From SAR92 clade bacterium H231 (GTDB lineage Bacteria; Pseudomonadota; Gammaproteobacteria; Pseudomonadales; Porticoccaceae), in NCBI GenBank assembly GCA_025153775.1, contig JAOALC010000003.1:434001-498000 (forward strand): 64,000 nt of DNA, in the 5' to 3' direction. The translations under genes were made by a program, and so were the position numbers. Below the pieces are notes generated by a model, which saw nothing but the letters and a program-made list of their open reading frames with translations, ran no database searches and was not told where the DNA came from. Below, one piece after another: positions 41,189 through 49,684 of the stretch. Within the stretch, counting starts at the first letter, position 1; each line of letters starts with the position of its first letter.

Positions 41189-42429
41189 TACAATGTCCCG
41201 CGCTCTTGCTTGTAGATTTTATGCAGCAGCTCCTGCCACTGTTGATACTGTGCTTGCACTGTGCCGGTGAGGGTGACAGTGCGGTCCTCCAGTTCGATAA
41301 CCTGGGGGGCAATTTCTGCCTCCAGTGAGGAACCCATTTCGGCCACGGATTCGTTGTACGCCGCGGCTTCCTGTTTTTTCTCCAGACCAGATTTCAATAC
41401 AAAGCCACCCACTGCGGCAGTGGCGGTGCTGGCATCATTAACCATTCTGGTCTCGGCCTGGGAGCGGCCGTAGATGCCGGCAAGAATAGCTCCTATGCCG
41501 GCAACAATACGACGGTTACCCTGCTTTTCCAGCTGTCTGGCCTTGACTACCGAGTCGTAGGAAGAGCGGCGAAAATCTTGGTAGGCCATATGCATCTGCT
41601 GGGAAAAACCATCGTAGTAATCCTGCATGGTGTCTATGTATAGATAGTCGCGATCGCGGATTTTGCGCACCCGCATCAGAATGCTGTCGTTCTCTGCCGG
41701 CAGGCGATCTATTTTTAAGGTGCCATCGCGGCGTTCGCTCACATAGCTATCAAAGGCTTCAGGCGAAAAGGACTTGGCAAAGCGCAGCTCTGAGATGGTG
41801 CGCAGCTCTATGGCCTGCTGCTCGCTGAGTTTTTCGCGGTAGGCCAGCAGATCGTTGGCGATGCGAATAAACAGGTTCTGGAATGGATCGCCCAGTCTTT
41901 TCAGGCGGCGGTCGTAGGCGTATTTGCCTGTGGTCTGTTTGTAGTTCTTGGCGAACCACTGTTTGCCGCTACTGTCTCTGACCTGTATATCTAGATCCAT
42001 GGTTTCGCCATCGGACTGCAGTATGGTCCCGGTGATATACAGATCCATAATCACGCTGTCGGTGGGAGTGACGCGAATAGCGCCCCAGGCACCGCTTTTC
42101 TCCATAACTTTGGCCAGCTGATTGGAGAAATAAATGGCCTCGGCGTAGCGCACCTCGGGAAATACAGTGTCACTTTCGTCGGTGAGGTACAGTCCATCGT
42201 TGAGGGTGGGAATGCCTACATCTAACAGTGCAGCATCGGAAATCTGCTGGCTGGGGGTGCGCAGGGTGAGAGCGGTGGACGAGGTAATCTTATCTGTGGC
42301 AGCTACAGCCGGAGGTGCAGTGATTGCCAGTACAGCGACACAGGCAAACAGAGTTGCCGCAATCAGTTTGCGCTGAATCTGATTGGCTCGATTAGTCTCT
42401 GCAATGCTGGTTTTCATAATCCTGTCCAT
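41188..42429 (-). CDS. Secreted protein of unknown family (operon gene)
   Basis: A 413-residue protein with an N-terminal hydrophobic export signal (about residues 22-45, ending PPAVAATDK). Residues about 60-190 form a beta-rich domain (YAEAIYFSNQLAKVMEKSG, VTPTDSVIMDLYITGTILQS DG-type strands, IQVRDSSGKQWFAKNYK), reminiscent of lipoproteins that sit with envelope transporters, but I cannot name it. A glycine-containing hydrophobic hairpin lies near 300-340 (IVAGIGAILAGIYG, AAVGGFVLKSG), which could insert in a membrane. The C-terminus is helical. The start could be ATG 42429 or 42417. It overlaps the next gene by one base. Confidence 0.65.
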   Translation of the reverse strand: MDRIMKTSIAETNRANQIQRKLIAATLFACVAVLAITAPPAVAATDKITSSTALTLRTPSQQISDAALLDVGIPTLNDGLYLTDESDTVFPEVRYAEAIYFSNQLAKVMEKSGAWGAIRVTPTDSVIMDLYITGTILQSDGETMDLDIQVRDSSGKQWFAKNYKQTTGKYAYDRRLKRLGDPFQNLFIRIANDLLAYREKLSEQQAIELRTISELRFAKSFSPEAFDSYVSERRDGTLKIDRLPAENDSILMRVRKIRDRDYLYIDTMQDYYDGFSQQMHMAYQDFRRSSYDSVVKARQLEKQGNRRIVAGIGAILAGIYGRSQAETRMVNDASTATAAVGGFVLKSGLEKKQEAAAYNESVAEMGSSLEAEIAPQVIELEDRTVTLTGTVQAQYQQWQELLHKIYKQERGTL

Positions 42430-42471
42430 CTGGGTCTAAATTTAGTTATCTAATTTGCTGGTTAGTTTAGA

Positions 42472-43425
42472 TTACTGGTTTTTGATACGCCTATATTCGT
42501 CCCATAGTCGCTCGCGCAGCACTGGATCTGTCTCTTTCATGGCGGCATCCCGTATCTGTCGTTCGACTATATCATCACCCTGACCATCATCTATATCCTC
42601 GGGGATTGGCAGAGCTTCGCCCTGTGACCCCTCAGCGCCTGCTGAACCCCCACTGTCTTGACCCTGGGTTTTGCCGCCCTCTGATTGAGAGCCCTCAGCG
42701 CCTTCAGCGCCATCTGAGCCCTCAGCGCCATCCGAGCCCTCGCCACTGCCTTCGGCGGCGCGTTTCTCGAGTTCGGCATTGGCTTCGGCCATACCTCCCT
42801 CAGAGCCCTCTTCAAACAGGGGTTCATCGCTATTGTTTTCCATACCGGTGCTGCCGCTAGGGCTGAGGATATCTATTTCGCTGGTACTTTTGCCGGAGCC
42901 ACCCACAGCATCATCAAAGCCGTCGAGTGAGTCATCCAGAGCCTTATCCAGATCTTCAACAGACTGTCCGTCTCCGGCGCTTCCCGCTGAGCCACTGCCA
43001 TCTGCTCCCTGAGGTTCTCCAGATTGCCCGCCGGACTGTTCTCCGGGCTGACTGCCGCCGGGCATTCCACCGCCAGGCATTTCACCACCGGGCATTCCAC
43101 CGCCGGGCATTCCACCGCCGGGCATTCCACCGCCGCTAGCGCCACCACCGCTAGCGCCACCACCGCTAGCGCCACCACCGCTAGCGCCGCCACCACTGGA
43201 ACCTCCACCACTGGAACCTCCACCACTGGAACCGCCGCCGCTTGAGCCACCGCCACCACTTGCACCGCCGCCACCGCCGCTGGAGCCCGAGGGTCCAGAG
43301 GAACCTCCGGGAGGGCTGTAGGAGGGCATTTGGCAGGCGCTTAACAGCAGCCCAATAATCAGAGCACTGAGCAGCCCTGCGATTCTTTGGCTGAAGCTGG
43401 CGGTAGTTGCTTTGGTATAAGTCAT
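42472..43425 (-). CDS. Glycine-rich repeat lipoprotein
   Basis: A 317-residue predicted lipoprotein: signal with lipobox LLLSAC near residue 31, followed by a long low-complexity part. Residues about 50-125 are tandem five-residue units, changing from GGGSS to GGGAS to GGGMP, encoded by 15-bp repeats. Then come Gln/Gly/Ser-rich and acidic stretches (GAEGSDGAEGSD) and a short conserved-looking charged end (DIVERQIRDAAMKETDPVLR .. LWDEYRRIKNQ). The C-terminal 40 residues may be the functional contact and the rest an extended, flexible tether from the outer membrane. The repeats are prone to length change by slippage. Confidence 0.75.
   Translation of the reverse strand: MTYTKATTASFSQRIAGLLSALIIGLLLSACQMPSYSPPGGSSGPSGSSGGGGGASGGGGSSGGGSSGGGSSGGGSSGGGASGGGASGGGASGGGASGGGMPGGGMPGGGMPGGEMPGGGMPGGSQPGEQSGGQSGEPQGADGSGSAGSAGDGQSVEDLDKALDDSLDGFDDAVGGSGKSTSEIDILSPSGSTGMENNSDEPLFEEGSEGGMAEANAELEKRAAEGSGEGSDGAEGSDGAEGAEGSQSEGGKTQGQDSGGSAGAEGSQGEALPIPEDIDDGQGDDIVERQIRDAAMKETDPVLRERLWDEYRRIKNQ
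43057..43260. repeat. 15-bp tandem repeats inside the glycine-rich lipoprotein gene
   Basis: About 13 consecutive 15-bp units in three sub-blocks on the plus strand: GGGCATTCCACCGCC-like (about 43060-43130), GCTAGCGCCACCACC (about 43135-43195) and CTGGAACCTCCACCA (about 43196-43240). They stay in register so the protein keeps a pentapeptide period. Copies within each block are nearly identical, which suggests recent expansion. Confidence 0.8.
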
Positions 43426-43443
43426 AAACAGCTCGTCGATTGT

Positions 43444-44700
43444 CTAGCTCTGGGGAGCCGGTTTGTCATAAAAAATAATATGCTCCGCCGGTTCGGTCTG
43501 GCCGGCGATAAGTCGCGGTCTAAAGCGCTGATTGTTAATTTCTTTGCGCAGGGCCTGCAGCTGCTCGCTGGATAGGTCTGCGGCGGGGTCCTGCACAGCT
43601 ATATCCTGGGGCACGCCAAACTCAGATACCATCATGTTGACTTGCAGCTGAGTTTCGCTGGGGCCCGCAACCATATCTGACTCTGGGCCTTTGTTTAAGC
43701 TAAAGCTGATCATGCGAGGCTTGCTAAACAGCTCTTCGCGCAGCTGTTCTGCCTGTTCATTGTCTTCAAGCACATCATAGGCCAGTTGATAGGCCTCGGT
43801 GGCAGAGAATCTTTGGCCAAATACCAGGTACCAGTCGCCCAGTTCGGCAATGGCCAGGGCCTGATCGACTTCGCTGCTATCTTCCTGTTGCACCAGTGAC
43901 TCTACCACCCTCTCCAGAGCGACTTTGCCACGGTGAAAGTGTTTGTGGGAGGTGCTTGAGGAGGCGCGGGTACTTGCGCTGCCAGTGGAAAATGTCATAC
44001 CTGACTGGCTTGGTTCGCCATACTCCTTGATATGGTTGGCAATAAAGTACTGCAGATAGCCAAGGCGCCGGTAGCGATCCGGGGCTTCAGGATCATCCAG
44101 GGACACATCGGTCTCGAGAATATGGTGCATGCGCATGGCAATGCGTTCAGAGACGACCAGATTGGCATAGCCGCCATTGGAAGAGCGATCATCGTAGCTG
44201 TTTAGATACCAGTCGAGCATCTGGTCGAGTACAGGCAACATGCGTACATCATTTTCACCATAGGCTTTGGTATTGATGCTGTATAGATTTTCCAATGCCT
44301 TCTGGGACTTATCCCAGTTGCCCATATAGCTTTCGGTATCAGCAATAGATAGCAGGTAGGGGGCCTGGGTCAGACTATCCAGGCCATAATTAACCCGCTC
44401 AATTTGCATGCCGCGCTGGAAGGCCTGACGGGCATCTGCATAGGATTGCTTTGAATAGAGCGATTTACCCAGGCCCAGATAGAGATCGGATAGCTCGGTT
44501 GAATAGGCGCTGTACTCGGCTTCGACATTGTTGATTGCATCTATATAGTCTTCTACCGGATCAGAGATGGGCTGTTGCTCGTCAATCTTTTGGGCGTACC
44601 CAACCGTACTTGCAACTGTGAGCGCAGAGATAACAAAAATGGTAAATAGACTGTATTTATAGCTTATGAGAATTTTCGTCGTAAATTCGTGTGTGGACAT
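43444..44700 (-). CDS. Secreted TPR protein with TonB-C-like end (first gene of the large operon)
   Basis: A 418-residue protein with an N-terminal signal (about 15-36, SLFTIFVISALTVASTVGYA). Residues about 60-150 carry TPR-type helices (LYLGLGKSLYSKQSYADARQ, APYLLSIADTESYMGNWDKS). A Ser-rich stretch (about 235-250) follows, and another TPR near 290-325. The last 85 residues resemble the TonB C-terminal fold (LQVNMMVSEFGVPQDIAVQD .. LRKEINNQRFRPRLIAGQ), as in other TPR-plus-TonB-C periplasmic proteins. It starts 327 bases from the divergent CoA-transferase gene with AGGAG 8 bases upstream, so the operon promoter should lie just above 44700. Confidence 0.72.
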   Translation of the reverse strand: MSTHEFTTKILISYKYSLFTIFVISALTVASTVGYAQKIDEQQPISDPVEDYIDAINNVEAEYSAYSTELSDLYLGLGKSLYSKQSYADARQAFQRGMQIERVNYGLDSLTQAPYLLSIADTESYMGNWDKSQKALENLYSINTKAYGENDVRMLPVLDQMLDWYLNSYDDRSSNGGYANLVVSERIAMRMHHILETDVSLDDPEAPDRYRRLGYLQYFIANHIKEYGEPSQSGMTFSTGSASTRASSSTSHKHFHRGKVALERVVESLVQQEDSSEVDQALAIAELGDWYLVFGQRFSATEAYQLAYDVLEDNEQAEQLREELFSKPRMISFSLNKGPESDMVAGPSETQLQVNMMVSEFGVPQDIAVQDPAADLSSEQLQALRKEINNQRFRPRLIAGQTEPAEHIIFYDKPAPQS

Positions 44701-45027
44701 TACCAGCTCCTAAATAGACTAAAAAATTAGAGTCTTGACTTAAAGGCCGGTTCCGTGGCGAGACCAATGAATGGCAAGTTTTCTAGCTTTATCCATTGCC
44801 ATTGAATTCTTTGACTGCAAAATCATGGGGTTAGCACGATAGCAGCGATTAAATATTTATTTTCTAGACACAGTTTACACTTTTGGCTGCTAGAATCTTG
44901 TGGGTTTTAGGCTGCAAAACAATAAATTTTAACTATTTGCTCTGCCAGCAAATTTTTATACGCAGGAACTAGAAATATGACGCACAAAATCATAAGACAC
45001 ACAATTGAGAGTTAGGGATTTAGCACA
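44701..45027. other. Divergent promoter region of the large envelope operon and the CoA-transferase
   Basis: AT-rich, no gene. AATGGCAA at 44770-44777 and TTGCCATT at 44796-44803 form an 8-bp inverted repeat with an 18-bp spacer, 70-100 bases upstream of the first operon gene, a possible regulator site. I could not pick out a convincing sigma-70 promoter by eye. Confidence 0.35.
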
Positions 45028-46242
45028 ATGACGAGCAAACCACTTGAGGGTCTGAAGGTAATTGAATTGGGCCAACTGCTGGCTGGGCCATTCGCTGGCT
45101 GCATGCTGGGTTACTTTGGTGCCGAAGTTATCAAGGTAGAGCCCCCGGGCGGTGACCCAATCCGCAACTGGCGCGAGGTTAAAGATGGGACATCGCTGTG
45201 GTGGCGCAGTCTGGGGCGCAATAAAAAATGTATTTCCCTGGATTTAAAAACTGAGCAGGGCCGCGACCTGGTGCGCGAACTGCTCAAAACTGCAGATATA
45301 GTGGTAGAGAATTTTCGCCCTGGGGTGCTCGAGGAGTGGAACCTGGATCCGGAGAGCCTGCGGGCAGACAACCCGGACCTTATCTATGCCCGTATCTCGG
45401 GCTATGGTCAGACCGGCCCCTATGCCAAAAAGCCTGGGTTTGCCTCAGCCTGTGAGGCCATCAGTGGCTTCCGCTTTGTGAATGGCTATCCGGGAGAGGC
45501 CCCGGTGCGCCCGAATCTCAGCATTGGCGACACAGTATCCGGGTTGCATGCAGTGATGGGTATTCTGATGGCTCTGCGCTCCAGAGATCAGGCCAATGCC
45601 AGTGGTCGGGATGGCGGGCAGGTGGTCGATGTGGCCCTCTATGAGTCAATGTTTAATCTGCTGGAGGCGGTGATTCCGGAATACGATGGCGCCGGAGTGA
45701 TTCGTCAGCCCTCTGGTACTACTGTCACGGGGATTGTGCCCACCAATACCTACAAATGTGCCGACGATAAATTTTTGGTGATCGGGGGCAATGGCGATTC
45801 TATTTTCTCACGGTTGATGGTGGCCGTAGGTCGCGAGGATATGTCTACAGATCGAAAATATGCCAGCAATGCTGAGCGGGTGATTCACGAAGCTGACATA
45901 GATCTGGTGCTGGCCAACTGGTGTGCGGCAAATAGTTTGGCTCAAGCCATGGCGGTGCTTGAGGAACATCGGGTACCCTGCGGGCCTGTGTATAACGCCG
46001 CAGATATGATGGAAGATGAGCATTTCAAATACCGGGAATTATTTGAAGCGGTTGAAATTAACGGTGAATCCCTCAAAATTCCCGCCCTGTTACCCAAGTT
46101 GCAGAGCACTCCCGGCGGCACAGAATGGCCGGGCCCAGAAGTAGGGTCCCACACGGATGAAGTGCTGCAGAGCTTGGGTCTGGACAAGGCTCGCATTGCC
46201 GACTTAAAAACAAGCGGTATTGTGGCTGACGCACACAGCTAA
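45028..46242 (+). CDS. CaiB/BaiF family III CoA-transferase
   Basis: A 404-residue family III CoA-transferase. The opening PLEGLKVIELGQLLAGPFAG, GAEVIKVEPPGGDP, NKKCISLDLKTEQGRDLVRE and NPDLIYARISGYGQTGPY are standard for the family, and the catalytic Asp lies in LSIGDTVSGLHAVMG. It moves CoA between carboxylic acids; the particular acid cannot be read. It is followed 15 bases later by an alanine-glyoxylate-type aminotransferase, so the pair may act on one amino acid or its keto-acid CoA ester. A weaker ribosome binding site (AGGGA) lies 11 bases before the ATG. Confidence 0.9.
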   Translation: MTSKPLEGLKVIELGQLLAGPFAGCMLGYFGAEVIKVEPPGGDPIRNWREVKDGTSLWWRSLGRNKKCISLDLKTEQGRDLVRELLKTADIVVENFRPGVLEEWNLDPESLRADNPDLIYARISGYGQTGPYAKKPGFASACEAISGFRFVNGYPGEAPVRPNLSIGDTVSGLHAVMGILMALRSRDQANASGRDGGQVVDVALYESMFNLLEAVIPEYDGAGVIRQPSGTTVTGIVPTNTYKCADDKFLVIGGNGDSIFSRLMVAVGREDMSTDRKYASNAERVIHEADIDLVLANWCAANSLAQAMAVLEEHRVPCGPVYNAADMMEDEHFKYRELFEAVEINGESLKIPALLPKLQSTPGGTEWPGPEVGSHTDEVLQSLGLDKARIADLKTSGIVADAHS

Positions 46243-46257
46243 TTGAGAGAGAACCCT

Positions 46258-47379
46258 ATGACGATTACTTCATTTATGCCACCAAAGCGCACCCTGATGG
46301 GCCCTGGCCCTTCAGATGTAAGTGAGCGCGTACTTCAGGCCATGGCCAGGCCCACTGTGGGGCACCTAGACCCTGCCTTTGTAGGCATGATGGATGAAGT
46401 AAAACTGTTGCTGCAGGCTGTCTTCCAGACTAAAAATGAACTGACCTTTGCTGTCTCTGCTCCTGGCTCTGCTGGTATGGAGTGCTGTTTTGCCAATCTG
46501 GTGGAGTGCGGTGACAAGGTAATTATCTGCCAGAACGGCGTGTTCGGCGGGCGCATGAAAGAGAATGTAGAGCGCTGTGGCGGCACTGCCATTATGGTTC
46601 AGGATGACTGGGGTACAGCGGTTGATCCGCAAAAACTGGAGGACGCGCTCAAAGCTCATCCGGATGCTGTGCTGGTGGCCTTTGTACATGCGGAGACCTC
46701 CACCGGCGCTCAGTCGGACGCCAAAACTCTGGTCGAACTGGCCCATAAGTATGATTGCCTGACAATTGTTGATGCTGTGACCAGTCTGGCGGGCTCGCCA
46801 CTCAAGGTGGACGAATGGAATATAGATGCCATTTACTCGGGCTCGCAGAAGTGCCTGTCTGCACCTCCGGGACTGTCGCCGGTAAGCTTTAATCAGCGTG
46901 CTGCAGAGAAAATTCGCAGTCGCGGCAGCCGCGTCCAGAGCTGGTTTTTAGATCTTAATCTGGTAATGGGTTACTGGGGCGGTGAGGGCAAGCGCGCCTA
47001 TCACCACACGGCGCCAGTTAACTGTCTGTATGGTTTGCACGAGTCTCTGGTGATAGTGCAGGAGGAGGGACTTGAGAATTCTTGGGCTCGCCATCAGCAG
47101 AATCATCTGGCCCTGCGCGCTGGCCTGGAAACTATGGGGATTGGCTTTTTGGTGCCAGAGCAGGATCGACTGCCCCAGTTAAATACAGTGTATATTCCGG
47201 AGGGGGCAGACGATGCGGCAGTGCGCACAGCACTGCTCAATGAATTTGACCTGGAGATTGGTGCTGGTCTGGGTGCGCTGGCTGGCAAAGTATGGCGCAT
47301 TGGCTTGATGGGCCATGCCAGCCATCAGAAAAATGTCGACTACTGCCTCAGATCGCTGCAGTCGGTGCTGGATTCCTAG
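46258..47379 (+). CDS. Alanine-glyoxylate (serine-pyruvate) type aminotransferase, class V
   Basis: A 373-residue PLP enzyme of the AGXT kind. MGPGPSDVSERVLQAM near the start, AETSTGAQSD, DAVTSLAGSPL, the PLP lysine in YSGSQKCLSAPPGLSPVSF, YHHTAPV and WRIGLMGHAS are all family landmarks. It transfers amino groups between alanine or serine and glyoxylate or pyruvate. I start at ATG 46258, which has GAGAGAGAA just upstream; the frame is open back to the TTG right after the CoA-transferase stop, but those five codons are spacer. It is in one operon with the CoA-transferase and ends 6 bases from the convergent M20 gene. Confidence 0.9.
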   Translation: MTITSFMPPKRTLMGPGPSDVSERVLQAMARPTVGHLDPAFVGMMDEVKLLLQAVFQTKNELTFAVSAPGSAGMECCFANLVECGDKVIICQNGVFGGRMKENVERCGGTAIMVQDDWGTAVDPQKLEDALKAHPDAVLVAFVHAETSTGAQSDAKTLVELAHKYDCLTIVDAVTSLAGSPLKVDEWNIDAIYSGSQKCLSAPPGLSPVSFNQRAAEKIRSRGSRVQSWFLDLNLVMGYWGGEGKRAYHHTAPVNCLYGLHESLVIVQEEGLENSWARHQQNHLALRAGLETMGIGFLVPEQDRLPQLNTVYIPEGADDAAVRTALLNEFDLEIGAGLGALAGKVWRIGLMGHASHQKNVDYCLRSLQSVLDS

Positions 47380-47385
47380 GCGTCA

Positions 47386-48735
47386 TTACTCGACTGGCAT
47401 TAACTCCATCAGTGCTAAAACACTGGCCTGCACGCCAGCAATGATGGCTGGCTTGGGTTCAATTTTAAATAATGGGCTGTGGTGAGAGGCTATTTTTGGC
47501 CCAGTGCCACTGATAGCGGCTTTCAAGTCTTCCTCGCTGGTACCTCCCACCGAAAAATACACACTGGGTATCTCTGGCTCAGTGGTAAATGAGGGGAAGT
47601 CCTCTGCCCCCATGCCTTGAGAGGCTATATTGGTGACCCTATCACTGCCTAGATTTGTCTGCCAAACCGCTCTCAGCCGCCTGACTAGTGCATCGTTATT
47701 GATGGTGGGCGGGGTGGATTCGTCCAGGATAATCACCTCTGGCAGCTTGTCTTCGGGGAGACCAGCCACGCGTCCCATATTCACCGCAATACGCTCAATG
47801 CCCTCTAACAATGTATCCCTGGTTTGCAGATTGGTATTGCGCACTGTCAGCTGCAGTTCGGCGCGATCGGAAATAATATTGTGCTTGGTGCCACTGTGAA
47901 AGGCGCCCACGGTCACTACACCAGCTTCTCTGGGGGGCAGTTCCCGGGAAACCAGTGACTGTAGTGCAACCACTATCTGGCTGCCGAGCAATACTGGGTC
48001 CTTGCCTGCATGGGGTGAGGCGCCATGGGCGCCAATACCATGGACAATAATATCCACTGTGTCGGCTCCGGCAAATGGCGCACCCTCTTGCACATTGATT
48101 AATCCGGCGCTCAACCCTGCAGAAACATGGAAGGCCAGGGCATAGTCTGGGGTGCCAAAGCGCTGCCAGAGATTATCCCGCATCATGGTCGCCGCACCTA
48201 TCACACGCTCTTCCGCAGGTTGGCCGATCAGCATCAATGTACCTGACCAGCTGTCGCGGCGCTCAGCCATCTGCTTGGCCGTCCCCGCCAGGCTGGTGAT
48301 ATGCACATCGTGACCGCAGGCATGCATTACCGGGAAAACTTTGCCGGTAATAGGATCCAGCTGCTTGGCTTTGGAGGCATAGGCTAAGCCTGACTTCTCC
48401 TCAAGGGGCAGGCCATCCATATCTGCGCGCAGCATTACCAGTGGCCCAGGGCCATTTTCTAACAGGGCGACAATGCCCGTACCACCTATGCCTTCGCTGA
48501 CTTCGAAGCCACTGCCTCGCAGTTCTGCCGCCAGTTTGTTGGCGGTGCGCACCTCAGCGGTACTGAGTTCTGGGTTGCGATGAAAGTCGACAAACAGATC
48601 GCCAAGGCGCTGTTTATAGTCTGCCTGTATAGACTGCAAAAGCTGCTCTGCGTTGGCTGAAACTGATAGCAGGCTAGTTAATAGTGCAGCGCTGACAAAT
48701 AATTTTAGGTTATATCTGGTCATCTGTGGCCTCAA
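47386..48735 (-). CDS. Secreted M20 family amidohydrolase
   Basis: A 449-residue metallopeptidase-like amidohydrolase with an N-terminal signal peptide (about 1-29, ending SVSANA). M20D landmarks: FHRNPELSTAEVRT, LRADMDGLPLEEKSGL, HACGHDVHITSLAG (zinc ligands), GQPAEERVIGAATMM and GAHGASPHAGKDPVLLGSQI (lid/dimer domain), with MGAEDFPSF near the end. It hydrolyses N-acyl or N-carbamoyl amino acids or related amides. It is the last gene of the lrp-nhaC-M28-M20 run on the minus strand, 22 bases after the M28 gene. Periplasmic location fits scavenging. Confidence 0.9.
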   Translation of the reverse strand: MRPQMTRYNLKLFVSAALLTSLLSVSANAEQLLQSIQADYKQRLGDLFVDFHRNPELSTAEVRTANKLAAELRGSGFEVSEGIGGTGIVALLENGPGPLVMLRADMDGLPLEEKSGLAYASKAKQLDPITGKVFPVMHACGHDVHITSLAGTAKQMAERRDSWSGTLMLIGQPAEERVIGAATMMRDNLWQRFGTPDYALAFHVSAGLSAGLINVQEGAPFAGADTVDIIVHGIGAHGASPHAGKDPVLLGSQIVVALQSLVSRELPPREAGVVTVGAFHSGTKHNIISDRAELQLTVRNTNLQTRDTLLEGIERIAVNMGRVAGLPEDKLPEVIILDESTPPTINNDALVRRLRAVWQTNLGSDRVTNIASQGMGAEDFPSFTTEPEIPSVYFSVGGTSEEDLKAAISGTGPKIASHHSPLFKIEPKPAIIAGVQASVLALMELMPVE

Positions 48736-48757
48736 TTAATTTTCTGCGGTTACTGCT

Positions 48758-49675
48758 TTATCTCGCCTGATTTTGCCCATATGTGTAGATAAAGTCACTC
48801 AATACATTGCCCACCTGCTTAAGGCTGTGGCCGCTGCATTTATCAATGCTGTCCTCAGTGGTGTGCCAGTAAGTGGGGAAAGGGTAGTGAATTAGGTCTA
48901 CCACTGGTATGCCTGCCTCTAAAAAGGGTAGATGGTCGTCGCTAATATAGTGCCCGCGACTATTTTTAAAGGCGCTGGCTCCCTGACGTGTGGCTATGGC
49001 CCAGAGTTGATCCATCAGCGGCCGAGCTCTGGTCTGAGAGAATAGCTCGCGGGGAATAGATAGATTTTTGTCGCAGACCATATCGACAATAATGCCGGCG
49101 CTAGGTCTGTATTGAGGGTTGGCGGCTATAAATTGGCGTGCCCCAATAGAGAAGGGCCGATTATTAATCTGGCCCATGTCTTCTAGGTCAAAAAATATCA
49201 GGTCCACAGTGATTGGGGCGGGCTTAGAGGCCAAAAGCCGCGCGATCTCTAGTAACACAGCTACGCCGGATGCGCCGTCATTGGCTCCGGGAACGGCCAT
49301 TAGGCGCCGGGTTTTATCCCTGTCTCTGTCGGCATGGGGTCTAGTGTCCCAGTGGGCTCCGAGCATAATTCGCTCACTGGTCGCTGTATTGCTACCGGCG
49401 ACCGGAAAACTGGCCCAGAGGTTGGTGCCCTGCAGATCATAGGCGGCAAAGTGCTGTCTGCTGAGTCTGGCATTTAGGGGCTGTAGACTGCGCTCTATAT
49501 ACTCCAGAGTGCGCTGTTTAGCTTGCTGGTTGTCTGGTTCTCTGGGGCCAAAGGCCATCTGCTGGGCAATATGCTCCATGGCCAGCTGGCCATCGAAAGA
49601 AGTGGTGTCAGCTGCCGCAGATGTGGCTGCCAACAGGGCTATGAGTAGCAGTCTGTTTAGATACCCCATAACCAC
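48758..49675 (-). CDS. Secreted M28 family aminopeptidase / glutaminyl cyclase-like protein
   Basis: A 305-residue secreted zinc enzyme. The signal peptide covers residues about 1-22 (MGYLNRLLLIALLAATSAAA). Zinc ligands are seen in MLGAHWDTRPHADRDRD, VPGANDGASGVAVLLEIARL, LIFFDLEDMG and HYPFPTYWHTTEDSIDKCS. The closest kind is the glutaminyl-peptide cyclotransferase/M28 group (note HWDTRP and FGPREPDNQQ). It either removes N-terminal residues from peptides or forms pyroglutamate. Start at 49675 or at the next ATG, two codons on. It sits 10 bases after nhaC. Confidence 0.86.
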   Translation of the reverse strand: MVMGYLNRLLLIALLAATSAAADTTSFDGQLAMEHIAQQMAFGPREPDNQQAKQRTLEYIERSLQPLNARLSRQHFAAYDLQGTNLWASFPVAGSNTATSERIMLGAHWDTRPHADRDRDKTRRLMAVPGANDGASGVAVLLEIARLLASKPAPITVDLIFFDLEDMGQINNRPFSIGARQFIAANPQYRPSAGIIVDMVCDKNLSIPRELFSQTRARPLMDQLWAIATRQGASAFKNSRGHYISDDHLPFLEAGIPVVDLIHYPFPTYWHTTEDSIDKCSGHSLKQVGNVLSDFIYTYGQNQAR

Positions 49676-49684
49676 CCCTATAAA

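Noticed and set aside
43057-43260. Regular repeats that could suggest a CRISPR array
   Set aside because: Units are 15 bp, directly abutting with no spacers, and in phase with coding pentapeptides.
42873-43274. 133-codon Val/Ala-rich frame overlapping the glycine-rich lipoprotein gene
   Set aside because: Product of reading the 15-bp repeats in another frame. The lipobox frame is the coherent one.
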